Assembly (NCBI GenBank): GCA_009777635.1
Contig: WRLK01000024.1
Location: forward strand, 1-47,108
Origin: Oscillospiraceae bacterium
GTDB taxonomy: Bacteria > Bacillota > Clostridia > Oscillospirales > Ruminococcaceae
Length of the DNA: 47,108 nucleotides
Direction: 5' to 3'
The translations under genes were made by a program, and so were the position numbers. Positions within the stretch are counted from its first letter, which is position 1. Every line of letters begins with the position of its first letter. Positions 31,826 through 40,881 of the stretch are shown in pieces. The notes below the pieces were generated by a model. That model did no database searches. It was not told where the DNA came from and saw only the letters and a list, made by a program, of their open reading frames with translations.

Positions 31826-32677
31826 ATGAACATGGATCAAATAAGCATTCAAGCCAAAGACGGGGCTGTTATCCGCACAAACGCCTTTTATCCCGGTATA
31901 TCCCCCGCAAAAGGGGCCGTTATCGTCTGCCACGGCTTCGGCGAGCATTCGGAGCGCTACGGCGAATTCGCGGAAAAACTGGCCTTGTCCGGTTTTATAA
32001 GCATTGTTTTCGACGCGCGCGGACACGGGGATTTGCCCCCGCAATACGCCAAAAAGCCTAAAAAGTTTTACGGTATTATCCCCGGCTACGATAGCTTTTT
32101 AGACGACGTCCACGACGTCGCCTGTTGGGTAAAGCAAGCGATGCCCGGCGTCCCTTTAAGCCTGTACGGACACAGCATGGGCGGCAACATCGCGCTCAAT
32201 TACCTTTTAAAGCGCGGGGAGGACGGCTTCAAAAGCGCTGTGGTCGAATCCCCGTGGATCGGCCTGTATAAAGAAGTAAGCCCGTTTGAGTCCACACTAT
32301 CGAAAGTGGTGGGGGCTATAACGCCGAACGTATCGGTCCGCAGCAATATTGAGCCGGAGGACATCACCAGCCACAAGCCGAAGGCAAGGGAAATCGAAGA
32401 CGACCCGAATTACCACAAACGCATTTCGCTGCGCATGTTTTCAGGAATCAGGGACGCCTGCGCGTATGCCGTGAAAAACGCATCAAGGCTTAAGCTTCCG
32501 ACATTCCTCGCCGTCGCACACAACGACAGGATTGTATGCAACGACGCGATCATGCGTTTTGCCGACGGCTGCGGCCCGAATTTGATCATGAAAAAGTATG
32601 ATTCGTATCACTCGATCCATAACGACATAAACGGAGCTGCATTCTATGAGGACTTAATCGAGTTCCTTGACGCGTGA
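31826..32677 (+). CDS. Alpha/beta hydrolase, monoacylglycerol lipase-like
   Basis: A 283-residue soluble esterase/lipase of the serine aminopeptidase S33/monoglyceride lipase group. It has the oxyanion motif VIVCHGFGEHSERY, the FDARGHGDLP segment, the nucleophile elbow LYGHSMGGN, an acidic residue in VAHNDRIV and the histidine of YHSIHND. The start codon at 31826 is preferred since it lies after the phoU stop; the longer frame overlaps phoU. The substrate is unknown; position after phoU suggests co-expression under phosphate limitation, perhaps for lipid remodelling, but this is speculative. It converges with metK with a 3-bp gap. Confidence 0.87.
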   Translation: MNMDQISIQAKDGAVIRTNAFYPGISPAKGAVIVCHGFGEHSERYGEFAEKLALSGFISIVFDARGHGDLPPQYAKKPKKFYGIIPGYDSFLDDVHDVACWVKQAMPGVPLSLYGHSMGGNIALNYLLKRGEDGFKSAVVESPWIGLYKEVSPFESTLSKVVGAITPNVSVRSNIEPEDITSHKPKAREIEDDPNYHKRISLRMFSGIRDACAYAVKNASRLKLPTFLAVAHNDRIVCNDAIMRFADGCGPNLIMKKYDSYHSIHNDINGAAFYEDLIEFLDA

Positions 32678-32680
32678 ATG

Positions 32681-33853
32681 TCATTTTAAAGCTTCCTTGA
32701 GCGAGTCGACCATGTCGAGCTTTTCCCACGCGACGCCTAAATCCTCGCGTCCCATATGGCCGTATGCCGCAAGCTGCCGGTAAATCGGGCGGCGAAGCTG
32801 AAGCCGGCTTATGATTCCGCTCGGAGTCAGATCAAAGACTTTCGCAATCGCTTCTTCAAGAGCCTCTTCGCTGACGGTTCCGGTGCCGAACGTTGTTACG
32901 TTTATGGAGACCGGCTTCGCCACGCCGATCGCGTATGCAAGCTGCACCTCGCATTTTTTCGCAAATCCCGCGGCAACCACATTTTTCGCTACATGCCGCG
33001 CGGCATACGCTGCTGAGCGGTCAACCTTCGTCGGGTCTTTGCCTGAAAACGCGCCGCCGCCGTGACGGCCGTACCCGCCGTATGTATCGACAATGATTTT
33101 GCGCCCGGTAAGCCCGCTGTCCCCCTGCGGCCCGCCGACGACAAAGCGCCCCGTCGGGTTCACGAAAAATTTTGTATCCTTTAAAAGTTCAGCCGGGATA
33201 CACGGGCGGATTACTTTTTCAATCAAATCCTCGCGAATTTTAGAAAGCGCTACGTCCTCGGTGTGCTGGTTTGATACGACGACCGTATCGATCCGCACGG
33301 GAACGTCGTTTTCATATTCCACGGTAATCTGGGATTTCCCGTCCGGCAAAAGGTAGCCAAGCGTGCCGTCTTTTCGAAGCTCCGCGAGCTTCTTGCAAAT
33401 TTTGTGCGCAAGCGAGATAGGCATCGGCATATACTCAGGGGTTTCGTCGCATGCAAACCCGAACATCATCCCCTGATCGCCCGCGCCGTTTGAGTCGCCG
33501 CCGCCCGATTCCTTTGATTCAAGAGAGTTGTCGACGCCAAGCGCGATGTCCGGCGACTGCTCGTCGATACTCGTGATTATCGCGCAGCTTTTTCCGTCAA
33601 ACCCGTGATTTGCGCTTATATATCCGATTTCGTTTATCACCGCCCTTGCAATCTTCGGGATATCAACATAACAATTGGTTGAAATCTCTCCCATAATCAG
33701 CGCCATTCCGGTAGTAACGGCGCACTCGCAGGCTACGCGCGCGTTCGGGTCATTCTCAAGGATATTGTCGAGCACAGCGTCTGAAAGCTGGTCGCAAATC
33801 TTATCAGGATGCCCTTCCGTAACGGATTCAGACGTGAATAAGTATTTCGCCAT
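32681..33853 (-). CDS. metK: S-adenosylmethionine synthase MetK
   Basis: Makes S-adenosylmethionine from methionine and ATP. The 390 residues hold the N-terminal [16 protein letters not shown], the ATP-binding [15 protein letters not shown], the P-loop-like [16 protein letters not shown] and the catalytic [16 protein letters not shown]. Length and motifs are canonical. It is preceded by a SAM-I riboswitch and an intrinsic terminator on the same strand, so expression is shut off by its own product. A GGAGG lies upstream of the ATG. Confidence 0.97.
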   Translation of the reverse strand: MAKYLFTSESVTEGHPDKICDQLSDAVLDNILENDPNARVACECAVTTGMALIMGEISTNCYVDIPKIARAVINEIGYISANHGFDGKSCAIITSIDEQSPDIALGVDNSLESKESGGGDSNGAGDQGMMFGFACDETPEYMPMPISLAHKICKKLAELRKDGTLGYLLPDGKSQITVEYENDVPVRIDTVVVSNQHTEDVALSKIREDLIEKVIRPCIPAELLKDTKFFVNPTGRFVVGGPQGDSGLTGRKIIVDTYGGYGRHGGGAFSGKDPTKVDRSAAYAARHVAKNVVAAGFAKKCEVQLAYAIGVAKPVSINVTTFGTGTVSEEALEEAIAKVFDLTPSGIISRLQLRRPIYRQLAAYGHMGREDLGVAWEKLDMVDSLKEALK

Positions 33854-33876
33854 ATAAAGTCCTCCTTAGAATAAAT

Positions 33877-33902
33877 AAAAGCTCGGGGTTACCGAGCTTT
33901 TT
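33877..33902 (-). terminator. Riboswitch-controlled terminator before metK
   Basis: AAAAGCTCGG pairs with CCGAGCTTTT around a GTTA-type loop; on the minus strand it is followed by TTTTATTT. It lies between the SAM-I aptamer and the metK ribosome binding site, as expected for transcription attenuation. Confidence 0.88.
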
Positions 33903-33907
33903 AAAAT

Positions 33908-34009
33908 CCTCATCTCCCGGTTTTCACCCGCAGGATTTAGCACCTTTCGGTCACACCGTAGGCTGCCGGACATCAAAGGGCCTGTTCCCTCCGTCGCTCT
34001 TGATAAGGG
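33908..34009 (-). ncRNA. SAM-I (S-box) riboswitch
   Basis: Reading the minus strand, the leader holds CTTATCAAGAGCGACGGAGG, then CAGGCCC, GATGTCCGGCAGCC, GGTGCTAAATCCTGCGGG and closes with GATGAGG, the conserved blocks of the S-box aptamer in order. It binds S-adenosylmethionine and favours the terminator at 33877-33902, turning metK off when SAM is plentiful. Confidence 0.95.
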
Positions 34010-34030
34010 GATATTCAGTTTTATATTTAT

Positions 34031-34060
34031 ATTCTACCATAAAAGCTTCGGACTTGTCAA
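34031..34060 (-). promoter_or_regulatory. Predicted promoter of the metK leader
   Basis: TTGACA (34060-34055) and TAGAAT (34036-34031) on the minus strand are 18 bp apart, about 20 bp upstream of the SAM-I aptamer and just past the ribU stop. Confidence 0.7.
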
Positions 34061-34065
34061 TCACC

Positions 34066-34716
34066 TTACAGCCTGCCGTTTAACACAAGCACCCACAACA
34101 CACAGGTCGCGATAACAAAAACCGACGCGATGACGATCCCCATATTGGCTTTACCTGTCTTTTGCATCTCCTGTGGCTGCGGCATCAGGCGCGACGATTG
34201 AAGGGCCGCCTTGACCGGTTTATAAAGAAGCATGGTGAGCGCCGCGTTCAGCCCGCCCTTGATTAAGTTAAACGGTATAAAAGCCGGTATCAGAAGCTTC
34301 GCTACCTCATCGCGCGGCACGTTTAAGTACAGCGGCGTGATCAGGTAATTCCACAGCACCATCACAGCCGTGGTAAAAATCCACGCAACGGCCAAGCCCG
34401 CCACGGCGCCTTTCATGCTGCGGTATCTCTTATATATAAAAGCCGCGGTGCAGGCGAACGACGCCCCTGAAATAATATTCATCAAGAGCCCGATCGGGCC
34501 GTTTTCGCTGATTGTAAACATTTCGGCGAATGAGACCACAACCGTAATCATGAGCGCCGCCAAAGGACCGTACAAAAACCCGCCGATCGTTATGACAATG
34601 TCTTTCGGGTCATATTTGAGGAAGAGTACCAGCGGGATTCGGCCAAGGACCACTACGATGTATGAAATCGCGCTCAGCATAGCAAGGACACAGATTTTTG
34701 CAGCGTTTGTTTTCAT
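34066..34716 (-). CDS. ribU: ECF transporter S component, riboflavin-specific RibU-like
   Basis: Membrane substrate-binding subunit that captures riboflavin and docks on the shared EcfT-EcfA1-EcfA2 module. The 216 residues hold about six hydrophobic helices. Helix 1 has the Ala-rich ICVLAMLSAISYIVVV S-component pattern, and the central LKYDPKDIVITIGGFLYGPLAA is the typical RibU loop. An FMN riboswitch precedes it, which strongly supports flavin specificity. The hydrophilic C-terminal stretch (SRLMPQPQEMQKTGKAN) followed by another hydrophobic helix is an extension beyond the usual length. Confidence 0.92.
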   Translation of the reverse strand: MKTNAAKICVLAMLSAISYIVVVLGRIPLVLFLKYDPKDIVITIGGFLYGPLAALMITVVVSFAEMFTISENGPIGLLMNIISGASFACTAAFIYKRYRSMKGAVAGLAVAWIFTTAVMVLWNYLITPLYLNVPRDEVAKLLIPAFIPFNLIKGGLNAALTMLLYKPVKAALQSSRLMPQPQEMQKTGKANMGIVIASVFVIATCVLWVLVLNGRL

Positions 34717-34759
34717 TGTTAACAGGCTCCCTTTCGTTTTAGCCTGTTAAAAGGAAAAT

Positions 34760-34780
34760 CCCCGAAAAACATTTCGAGGA
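34760..34780 (-). terminator. Terminator stem of the ribU riboswitch
   Basis: On the minus strand CCTCGAAA pairs with TTTCGGGG and is followed by ATTTTCCTTTT. It lies between the FMN aptamer and the ribU start, fitting transcription attenuation. A second small stem (34784-34803) could be the competing antiterminator. Confidence 0.72.
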
Positions 34781-34810
34781 CGATAAAGGCAATACCAGCC
34801 TTTAAGTTTC

Positions 34811-34923
34811 TTTCATCCGGACTATACCGTCGGTCAGGGAATCGCACCCTGTCGGCCTTTCGGCTCGCGGACTCGTGGCTTTCGCCCATTACCGCCGGTG
34901 AGGAATCTAACCTCGCCCTGAAA
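34811..34923 (-). ncRNA. FMN riboswitch (RFN element)
   Basis: On the minus strand the conserved blocks occur in order: CAGGGCGAGGTT, GATTCCTCACCGGCGGTAAT, GCCACGAGTCCGCGAGC, CAGGGTGCGATTCCCTGACC, GACGGTATAGTCCGGATGAAAG. These are the hallmarks of the RFN aptamer, which binds flavin mononucleotide and turns off flavin synthesis or uptake genes, here ribU. Confidence 0.95.
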
Positions 34924-34945
34924 CAGACTATTTTATTATATCATT

Positions 34946-34974
34946 ACTATAATACTTCTGCTATATATTGTCAA
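34946..34974 (-). promoter_or_regulatory. Predicted promoter of the ribU leader
   Basis: Perfect TTGACA (34974-34969) and TATAGT (34951-34946) on the minus strand, 17 bp apart. The -35 box lies inside the last codons of the upstream ymdB-like gene. Confidence 0.7.
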
Positions 34975-35743
34975 GGCCGATATATAAAAGCTGATTGATT
35001 TCGCGGCACTTCCCTGTTTTTTCATCGACGTCGAGCACTGCGCCAGAAAGCCGCACGTCCTCGGCGTCAACCTTAAAATACGTGGGCAGCATCGTGCGCA
35101 TACGCTCGATTGCAAGGTCTCTGGTAACGCCCAGCACGGAGTTTCTCCCGCCGCACATGCCAAGGTCGGTCACATACGCGGTGCCATTGGGAAGCAGCCC
35201 CGCGTCAGCCGTCGGGACATGGGTGTGCGTGCCTAAAACCGCCGTGACTTTCCCGTCAAGATAATACGCAAGGCATAGCTTTTCAGCCGTTGCCTCCGCG
35301 TGAAAATCAATGATTATGTTAGGAGTGTCGGCGTCCTTTAGTATCTCGTCAATGCAGTCAAGGGGGTTTTTGATGTTCTGCATATAGGCGGTGCCCTGTA
35401 AATTCACGACTAAGACCCGGTGCTTCGGATTGTCGTAAACAAGCCATCCGGCCCCCGGCGCCGACTCGTGGTAATTCGCAGGGCGAATTATCCCGTCTTT
35501 TTTCTCAAGCGCCTCGTAAATCTGGCGGCGGCGCAAAATATGGTTGCCGCCGGTGATGACGTTTACACCCGCGTCAAACAAAAGCTTTGCACTAGCGGGC
35601 GTCGCGCCGTTGCCGTCCGCCGAATTCTCGCCGTTCGCCACAACCATATCGACGGAATATTTTTCTTTAAGCTTTGGCAAAACCTTTTTTACATGCTCAC
35701 ATCCTGACGCGCCGACAATATCCCCGATTACTAAGATAACCAC
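34961..35743 (-). CDS. TIGR00282 family metallophosphoesterase, YmdB-like
   Basis: Cytoplasmic dinuclear metal phosphodiesterase, 260 residues. In Bacillus subtilis the YmdB orthologue hydrolyses 2',3'-cyclic nucleotides and affects biofilm and motility. Metal ligands fit: Asp in VIGDIVG, Glu/Asn in ANGENSADGNG, Asn/His in GGNHIL, His in IDFHAEATAEK and the pair in GTHTHVPTAD. The usual GNHTWD is here GNHILRR, so the residues after the histidine differ while the ligands stay. It begins 17 bp after the htrA stop and may share its transcript. Confidence 0.9.
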   Translation of the reverse strand: MVILVIGDIVGASGCEHVKKVLPKLKEKYSVDMVVANGENSADGNGATPASAKLLFDAGVNVITGGNHILRRRQIYEALEKKDGIIRPANYHESAPGAGWLVYDNPKHRVLVVNLQGTAYMQNIKNPLDCIDEILKDADTPNIIIDFHAEATAEKLCLAYYLDGKVTAVLGTHTHVPTADAGLLPNGTAYVTDLGMCGGRNSVLGVTRDLAIERMRTMLPTYFKVDAEDVRLSGAVLDVDEKTGKCREINQLLYIGLDNI

Positions 35744-35760
35744 GCTTTACCCCCGTTATA

Positions 35761-37329
35761 TTACTTCTCTTCCATGAGCGTTATCGTAACGTCGAACGTT
35801 TCGTTGCCGTTTGAGCCAAGCGGCCTGTAAAGCGTAAGCGTCACCCTGTCACCCGGCTCATACCTTTCAAGCACAGCCCTTAAGTCGCTGGTAGAGAAAA
35901 TTCGATCGCCGTCTATGTGCGTGATGATATCGAATTTTTGAATCCCGCGGTTGTTAAGGTCCGATTCGGGGTCGATGGACTGAATGCGTATGCCAACCAC
36001 AAGCCCCGCGTTTCGCGCGTCAATCTCATCGATCTGGTACGCTTCGATGCCAATCCTCACGCGGCCTGTCACGCGCCCGTTGCTTAAGATATCCTCAATG
36101 ATTGGCTTCGCCTCCGAAATCGGTATGGCAAAACCGATGCCCTCAAAGCCGTGTGCGACGATCTTCGACGAGTTGATGCCGATGACCTGCCCGTATTCGT
36201 TTACAAGGGCGCCTCCGGAGTTGCCGGGGTTGATCGCGGCGTCGGTCTGTATCAGCGGTATGTTCAGCGGCAAATTGTTGGCGTCCGGGATTTCGCGGTT
36301 CACGGCGGAGATAATCCCCTGCGTGACGCTGCCGGAAAGCGTTCTGCCGCCGGGATTGCCTATCGCAATTACCTGCTCCCCGACCTCAAGCTGGGTTGAA
36401 TCACCGAAAACGGCGGGGATTAAGTCCTCAACGCCGTGGATTTTCAAAACGGCAAGGTCGGTAAGGACATCCGCGCCGATGAGCTCGGCGTCTTTCGGCG
36501 TCCCGTCGTGCAAAATTACCTTAAAGTCGGTTCCTCCCGCGACGACATGCGCGTTCGTTATTACATAGCCGTCGGCCGACATGATGATGCCGCTGCCTTC
36601 GCCTGTCTGTGTAATCGTCATGTTAGGCTGGTATTGCACCACCCCGACGACGGAGGGCGATACGGCTTTTGCGACCTGCGGGGTTGTCATCTTCTCGCCG
36701 ATCGGCACGACCGCAGAGACATTCGGGCGGCCTTCAACCTCGAGCTTTACCGCCGGCGCCGCCGCCTCGGGCTCCGTTGTGACCGACGTGTCGTATTCCG
36801 CGGCGGCGTCAGCCAACTCCATCGGGAAAGAGCTTAAAATCCCAAACATTGACATGCCGACAAGCCCCAATGCAAGAACGCAAATCAGAGACGTCATAAA
36901 AACGATAAGACCCCGGCTTCGTTTTTTCTTCGGCTTTTCCGCATGATGATTGACGGCGGCTTTGTCGTAATCCTGAAAACTCCACTGGCTGCTGTCCTGA
37001 TTCGGCTGTTGCCATCCGCTGTTTGGGTTGTACTGGTACTGCTGCCGGCCCGTGTTATAGTCGGGCCACTGCCTGGGCGGCTGCTGCTGCCCGTAGCCGC
37101 CGCTTGGCGGATAGCCTCCCGGTTGATACGGCATATACCCCTGCCCGTAACCGTGGGGCGTCGTGCCGTTCTGGTGGCCGACCCAATACTCGTTAACAGG
37201 CGGGGGCGGAGCTTGCTTTTCCGGCGGCTTCTCGGCCGGAGCCTCCAAGGCAGGCTCGTTTTCGGGTAGCTTTACAGCTTCGCTTTCTGTGATTTTATTG
37301 TTTTCATCATAACCGTTTTGCTGATTCAT
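35761..37329 (-). CDS. HtrA/DegP-like membrane-anchored serine protease
   Basis: Envelope quality-control protease, 522 residues. Counting from the ATG at 37329: a long, disordered Pro/Gln/Tyr/Gly-rich cytoplasmic N-terminus (1 to about 130), a basic stop (KPKKKRSRG), one membrane helix (about 140-165), a trypsin-like domain with the triad His261 (TNAHVV), Asp291 (LTDLAVL) and Ser371 (PGNSGGAL), and one C-terminal PDZ domain (about 420-520). That ATG is preferred over the one at 37338 because GGAGG abuts the latter with almost no spacing. The long low-complexity tail with several GYGQQQ/GGYP phrases is common in clostridial HtrA proteins. It follows the two-component genes on the same strand but has its own promoter. 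Confidence 0.93.
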   Translation of the reverse strand: MNQQNGYDENNKITESEAVKLPENEPALEAPAEKPPEKQAPPPPVNEYWVGHQNGTTPHGYGQGYMPYQPGGYPPSGGYGQQQPPRQWPDYNTGRQQYQYNPNSGWQQPNQDSSQWSFQDYDKAAVNHHAEKPKKKRSRGLIVFMTSLICVLALGLVGMSMFGILSSFPMELADAAAEYDTSVTTEPEAAAPAVKLEVEGRPNVSAVVPIGEKMTTPQVAKAVSPSVVGVVQYQPNMTITQTGEGSGIIMSADGYVITNAHVVAGGTDFKVILHDGTPKDAELIGADVLTDLAVLKIHGVEDLIPAVFGDSTQLEVGEQVIAIGNPGGRTLSGSVTQGIISAVNREIPDANNLPLNIPLIQTDAAINPGNSGGALVNEYGQVIGINSSKIVAHGFEGIGFAIPISEAKPIIEDILSNGRVTGRVRIGIEAYQIDEIDARNAGLVVGIRIQSIDPESDLNNRGIQKFDIITHIDGDRIFSTSDLRAVLERYEPGDRVTLTLYRPLGSNGNETFDVTITLMEEK

Positions 37330-37372
37330 ATCGTTCATACCTCCATGAGCATGATTATCAAGAATTACCAGT

Positions 37373-37399
37373 ATTATACGCCATATTTGTTAATATCAA
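37373..37399 (-). promoter_or_regulatory. Possible promoter of htrA with overlapping inverted repeat
   Basis: On the minus strand TATAAT (37378-37373) lies 15 bp from TTGATA (37399-37394). An inverted repeat TATTTG-N7-CAAATA (37384-37402) spans the spacer and -35 region and could be a binding site for the neighbouring response regulator or another factor. Confidence 0.45.
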
Positions 37400-37454
37400 A
37401 TAAACATGCTTTAAATACTCTTCGTCTTAATTTTTACAGGACCGTTAACATTTT

Positions 37455-38861
37455 TTAATTTTTCGGCGCCGCCGGTATCGAGCATTCAAATTCCGCGTAT
37501 TCTCCCGGCACACTCCGCACAAATATCTCGCCCTTGTGGTAGTTTAAGATCGTGCGCGTGATGTGCAGGCCGAGCCCCGCGCCCTGCTTGTTTAAGCTGC
37601 GGGATTTATCCGATTTATAAAACCGCTCGAAGAGCTGCGGCATCTCCTGTCTTTCGATTCCCTGACCGGTGTTCCTCAGCGCCATATATACCATTTTACC
37701 GTCGCTGTGATACCAAAATAACAGCTTGCCGCCGTCGTTTACAAACTTGACTGCGTTTTCCACAAGGTTGTAGACCACCTGATGAATCAAATCCCTGTCG
37801 GCAAATACCATGATTTTGTCTTCCTCAAGGCCTTCGATCTCCACTCGTTTATCGGTGACGACCTGCTCAAACGTAAAGACCGACTGACGCACAATCTCGC
37901 TTAAATCGAATATGACCGGATTAAGCTTAAGCTCCCCCGCCTCGATCCGCGCGGAGTCGAGCATTGAGCGCACAAGCCGCGAGAGGCGCTTGACTTCGGC
38001 CGACACAATTTTAAGGTACTGGATGCGTTTTTCCTCCGGCACCGTGCCGTCCAGGATTCCGTCTACGAACCCGCCGATCGTCGTCATCGGCGTCTTCAGC
38101 TCATGCGAAACGTTGGTGACAAACGACCGCCGCGAATTTTCAGTCGTTGCAAGGGCCCCCGCCATATTGTTAAACGCCATCGCAAGCTTGCCAATCTCAT
38201 CGTACCCCGCGATGGGAACGCGGACCGAAAAGTCGCCCTGGGAAAAGCTCTGCGTAGCCGACAGCATTTCATTGAGCGGCTTTATGAGGCTTGCCGTGAT
38301 AAAATATATCAAAATAAACGCGATAATTAAAATCACTATGGCGCTTATGAAAAACATCTCAAGCATGCTTCGCATAAACTCGTTCATATCGGAGGCCGAC
38401 GCCGCCGTAAACACCGCGCCGACGATTACATTGTCGGCGGCGACCGGAACAGCCACAATGTATTGCGGCTCCGTGAACACGCCGCCAAGCAGCCCGGTCT
38501 CCTCATAAATTCCGTTTTCGATCACGCGTCTCATTATGCTTTCCGGAACAGGCCCGCGCATATGCACTCCGAACGCCGTTTCGCCGTTCACCTTTGTAAG
38601 GAATATTTCGGCGTCGATCGCGCTTGCCAAAACGCCGTATGCAAGCGTTATGATTCTTGGGTTGACGATGCTGCCGCCGCTGTAGCTGTCGGCGGTGATG
38701 GCCGCCGCCTGACGCGCGTTTCGCGCGAGCATGTCGTATTTTTCGCGCTCCAGAAACTGGGAAGCAAACGCCAGCAGAACAACGCCAAGCACAACGACGC
38801 TTGAGATTACGCATATGGAGCAGATCGCAAAATACCGCTTGAAAAGGCTGTTTTTTAGCAT
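37455..38861 (-). CDS. Two-component sensor histidine kinase
   Basis: Membrane-bound kinase, 468 residues. A first membrane helix (about 12-35), an extracytoplasmic sensor region of about 130 residues, a second helix (about 170-190), HAMP (about 190-243), HisKA with His253 in NVSHELKTPMT, and a HATPase with NLVENAVKF, RNTGQGI and GAGLGLHITR. It belongs to the PhoR/WalK/ResE-like class. Its sensor domain has no clear PAS signature. It follows the regulator gene by 10 bp and is co-transcribed. The partner regulator and the Pho-box-like repeats in the window make phosphate sensing possible but not proven. Confidence 0.93.
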   Translation of the reverse strand: MLKNSLFKRYFAICSICVISSVVVLGVVLLAFASQFLEREKYDMLARNARQAAAITADSYSGGSIVNPRIITLAYGVLASAIDAEIFLTKVNGETAFGVHMRGPVPESIMRRVIENGIYEETGLLGGVFTEPQYIVAVPVAADNVIVGAVFTAASASDMNEFMRSMLEMFFISAIVILIIAFILIYFITASLIKPLNEMLSATQSFSQGDFSVRVPIAGYDEIGKLAMAFNNMAGALATTENSRRSFVTNVSHELKTPMTTIGGFVDGILDGTVPEEKRIQYLKIVSAEVKRLSRLVRSMLDSARIEAGELKLNPVIFDLSEIVRQSVFTFEQVVTDKRVEIEGLEEDKIMVFADRDLIHQVVYNLVENAVKFVNDGGKLLFWYHSDGKMVYMALRNTGQGIERQEMPQLFERFYKSDKSRSLNKQGAGLGLHITRTILNYHKGEIFVRSVPGEYAEFECSIPAAPKN

Positions 38862-38871
38862 TGTCTAAGAA

Positions 38872-39564
38872 TTATTCCTTCACTTCGAACTTATATCCTA
38901 CGCCCCAGACGGTTTTCAGCGTCCATTTGTCGGACGCGCCCTCAAGCTTTTCGCGAAGGCGCTTTACATGCACGTCGACCGTCCTGCTGTCGCCGTAATA
39001 CTCAAAGCCCCAGACCTCGTCGAGAAGCTGGTCGCGCGTGTAAACACGGTTTGGGTTTGTCGCGAGATGATACAAAAGCTCAAGCTCCTTCGGCGGCGTA
39101 TCGACGGCCTTGCCGTTTACCTTAAGCTCATATTTTGTCATGTTGACTACTAAGTTGTCGTAGCTTACCTCTTTGTTGTCCGATACGTCGGAGGCCTTTC
39201 CGGCACGGCGCATTACAGCCTTAATGCGCGCCACGATTTCCTTTGAATCAAAGGGTTTTACGACGTAATCGTCCGCGCCCAGCTCAAGCCCTAAAACCTT
39301 GTCGAACGTTTCGCCCTTCGCCGTGATCATAATAATCGGACAGTTCGATTTCTTCCTGATCTCACGGCACACCTGCCAGCCGTCAAGCTTCGGCATCATG
39401 ATATCGAGCAGCACCAGATCGGGGCTTTCCTGCGTGAATTTCGCCGTTGCCTCCTCGCCGTCCGCCGCGATCACAACGCTGTAGCCCTCCTTTTCAAGAT
39501 AAAGCCTTAGCAGCTCCGCTATATTTATATCGTCGTCCGCAACAAGTATTTTGCCCATCAACAT
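38872..39564 (-). CDS. OmpR/PhoB-family response regulator
   Basis: A 230-residue DNA-binding regulator. The receiver domain has the acidic pair in LVADDD, phospho-acceptor Asp54 in LVLLDIMMP, Thr in ITAKG and Lys in YVVKPF. The C-terminal winged helix carries ELELLYHLATNPNRVYTRDQLLDEVWG and the recognition helix SRTVDVHVKRLREKL. Such regulators bind direct repeats about 11 bp apart, which suits the ATGTAAA array before pst at 26861, though that locus is 12 kb away. The sensor kinase follows directly. The start at 39564 is the most upstream ATG; a second ATG lies six bases inside. Confidence 0.94.
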   Translation of the reverse strand: MLMGKILVADDDINIAELLRLYLEKEGYSVVIAADGEEATAKFTQESPDLVLLDIMMPKLDGWQVCREIRKKSNCPIIMITAKGETFDKVLGLELGADDYVVKPFDSKEIVARIKAVMRRAGKASDVSDNKEVSYDNLVVNMTKYELKVNGKAVDTPPKELELLYHLATNPNRVYTRDQLLDEVWGFEYYGDSRTVDVHVKRLREKLEGASDKWTLKTVWGVGYKFEVKE

Positions 39565-39704
39565 GTTTTACGTTCATTCCTTTCGCTGATTACTTAACGT
39601 CTTTACAATATTAATTATTATATCATTATATCTCACTTTTTACCACAGTAATGAATAATCTATAAAACTTTTTCGAAATTCAAGTTAACAAGCGTGAAAA
39701 GCAC

Positions 39705-39732
39705 TTGATTCACATAGCTTTTATGTTATAAT
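39705..39732 (+). promoter_or_regulatory. Predicted promoter of ychF
   Basis: TTGATT (39705-39710), 16-bp spacer and perfect TATAAT (39727-39732), 37 bp upstream of the start. The remaining intergenic region (39565-39704) is AT-rich with extra TATAAT-like words on the minus strand. Confidence 0.65.
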
Positions 39733-39769
39733 AATGGACAATTGATGATATGGGGGATTCTTTTAAAAC

Positions 39770-40864
39770 ATGAAACTTGGCATAGTCGGCCTGCCGAACG
39801 TCGGCAAAAGCACTTTATTCAACGCGCTTACAAACGCGGGCGCCTCAAGCGTCAACTACTTATTCGCCACAAGGGAGCCGAACGTCGGGATTGTTCCCGT
39901 TCCTGACAAAAGGCTTGATGCACTGGCTGAAATCTACGACCCGAAAAAAATCACCCCCGCCGTTTTGGAGGTCGTCGATATCGCGGGGCTCGTACGCGGG
40001 GCCGCCGGAGGCGAGGGGCTGGGGAATAAATTTTTGTCGAGTATCCGCGAGGTTGACGCGATTATCCACGTCGTGCGCTGTTTTGAGGACAGTGAGGTCT
40101 TGCATGTCGACGGCGACGTAAACCCCGCACGGGATATCGAAACGGTCAGGCTGGAGCTTGTTTTCGCGGATATCGATATTGTGGGCCGCAGGCTCGACCG
40201 AACCCAAAAAGCCGCGAAAGCGGACAAGAAGCTGCTGAATGAAGCGGACTTTCTTGATCGGCTGAAAGCGCATCTCGAGGACGGAAACCCGGCCATCGGT
40301 TTTGACGCCGGTGAAAACGAAGCGAAAATCATAGCGGAAATGCCGCTGCTTTCGAATAAACCGGTTATTTACATAGCGAATTTAGGCGAGCGTGATTTCA
40401 GAGACAACCTTCAAGGCAACAAGTTTTATAAGGAGGTATGCGAAATAGCCGCGGCAGACGGCTCGGAGGTTTTGCCCGTATGCGCAAAATTTGAGGAAAG
40501 CATCTCCGGTATGTCCAATGAAGACAAGCTTATGTTCTTAGCCGACCTTGGGCTTTCTGAATCCGGGCTTGACCGTATCATACAAGCCGGTTACGCGCTT
40601 TTAGGTCTGATAAGCTTTCTCACGGCGGGCAAGCCTGAGGTAAGGGCATGGACCATCACGAAAGGCACAAAGGCGCAGAAAGCCGCCGGAAAAATCCATA
40701 CCGACTTAGAGCGGGGATTCATCCGCGCGGAGGTTATTTCGTTTGACGACCTGATTCCTTTAAAAAGCATTGCGGCCGCGAAGGAAAAAGGGCTTGTGCG
40801 TTTAGAGGGCAAAGAATATGCCGTCAAAGACGGCGATGTGATACTATTTCGCTTTAATGTTTAA
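39770..40864 (+). CDS. ychF: Redox-regulated ATPase YchF (Obg family)
   Basis: A universally conserved ribosome-associated P-loop protein (OLA1 orthologue), 364 residues. G1 is GLPNVGKST, G3 DIAGLVRGAAGGEGLG and the C-terminal TGS domain contains GTKAQKAAGKIHTDLERGFIRAEV. The effector loop, normally NYPFATIEPN in this very conserved family, is NYLFATREPN here, with Pro to Leu and Ile to Arg changes. The gene otherwise looks functional and has the canonical length. A good promoter lies upstream, and the sortase-like gene follows after 17 bp. Confidence 0.95.
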   Translation: MKLGIVGLPNVGKSTLFNALTNAGASSVNYLFATREPNVGIVPVPDKRLDALAEIYDPKKITPAVLEVVDIAGLVRGAAGGEGLGNKFLSSIREVDAIIHVVRCFEDSEVLHVDGDVNPARDIETVRLELVFADIDIVGRRLDRTQKAAKADKKLLNEADFLDRLKAHLEDGNPAIGFDAGENEAKIIAEMPLLSNKPVIYIANLGERDFRDNLQGNKFYKEVCEIAAADGSEVLPVCAKFEESISGMSNEDKLMFLADLGLSESGLDRIIQAGYALLGLISFLTAGKPEVRAWTITKGTKAQKAAGKIHTDLERGFIRAEVISFDDLIPLKSIAAAKEKGLVRLEGKEYAVKDGDVILFRFNV

Positions 40865-40881
40865 AAACAGGGGGTTTTAAG

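Noticed and set aside
37455-39564. Naming the two-component pair phoP/phoR
   Set aside because: The domain layout fits PhoP/PhoR but also several other OmpR-family pairs; location 6 kb past pst is not enough.
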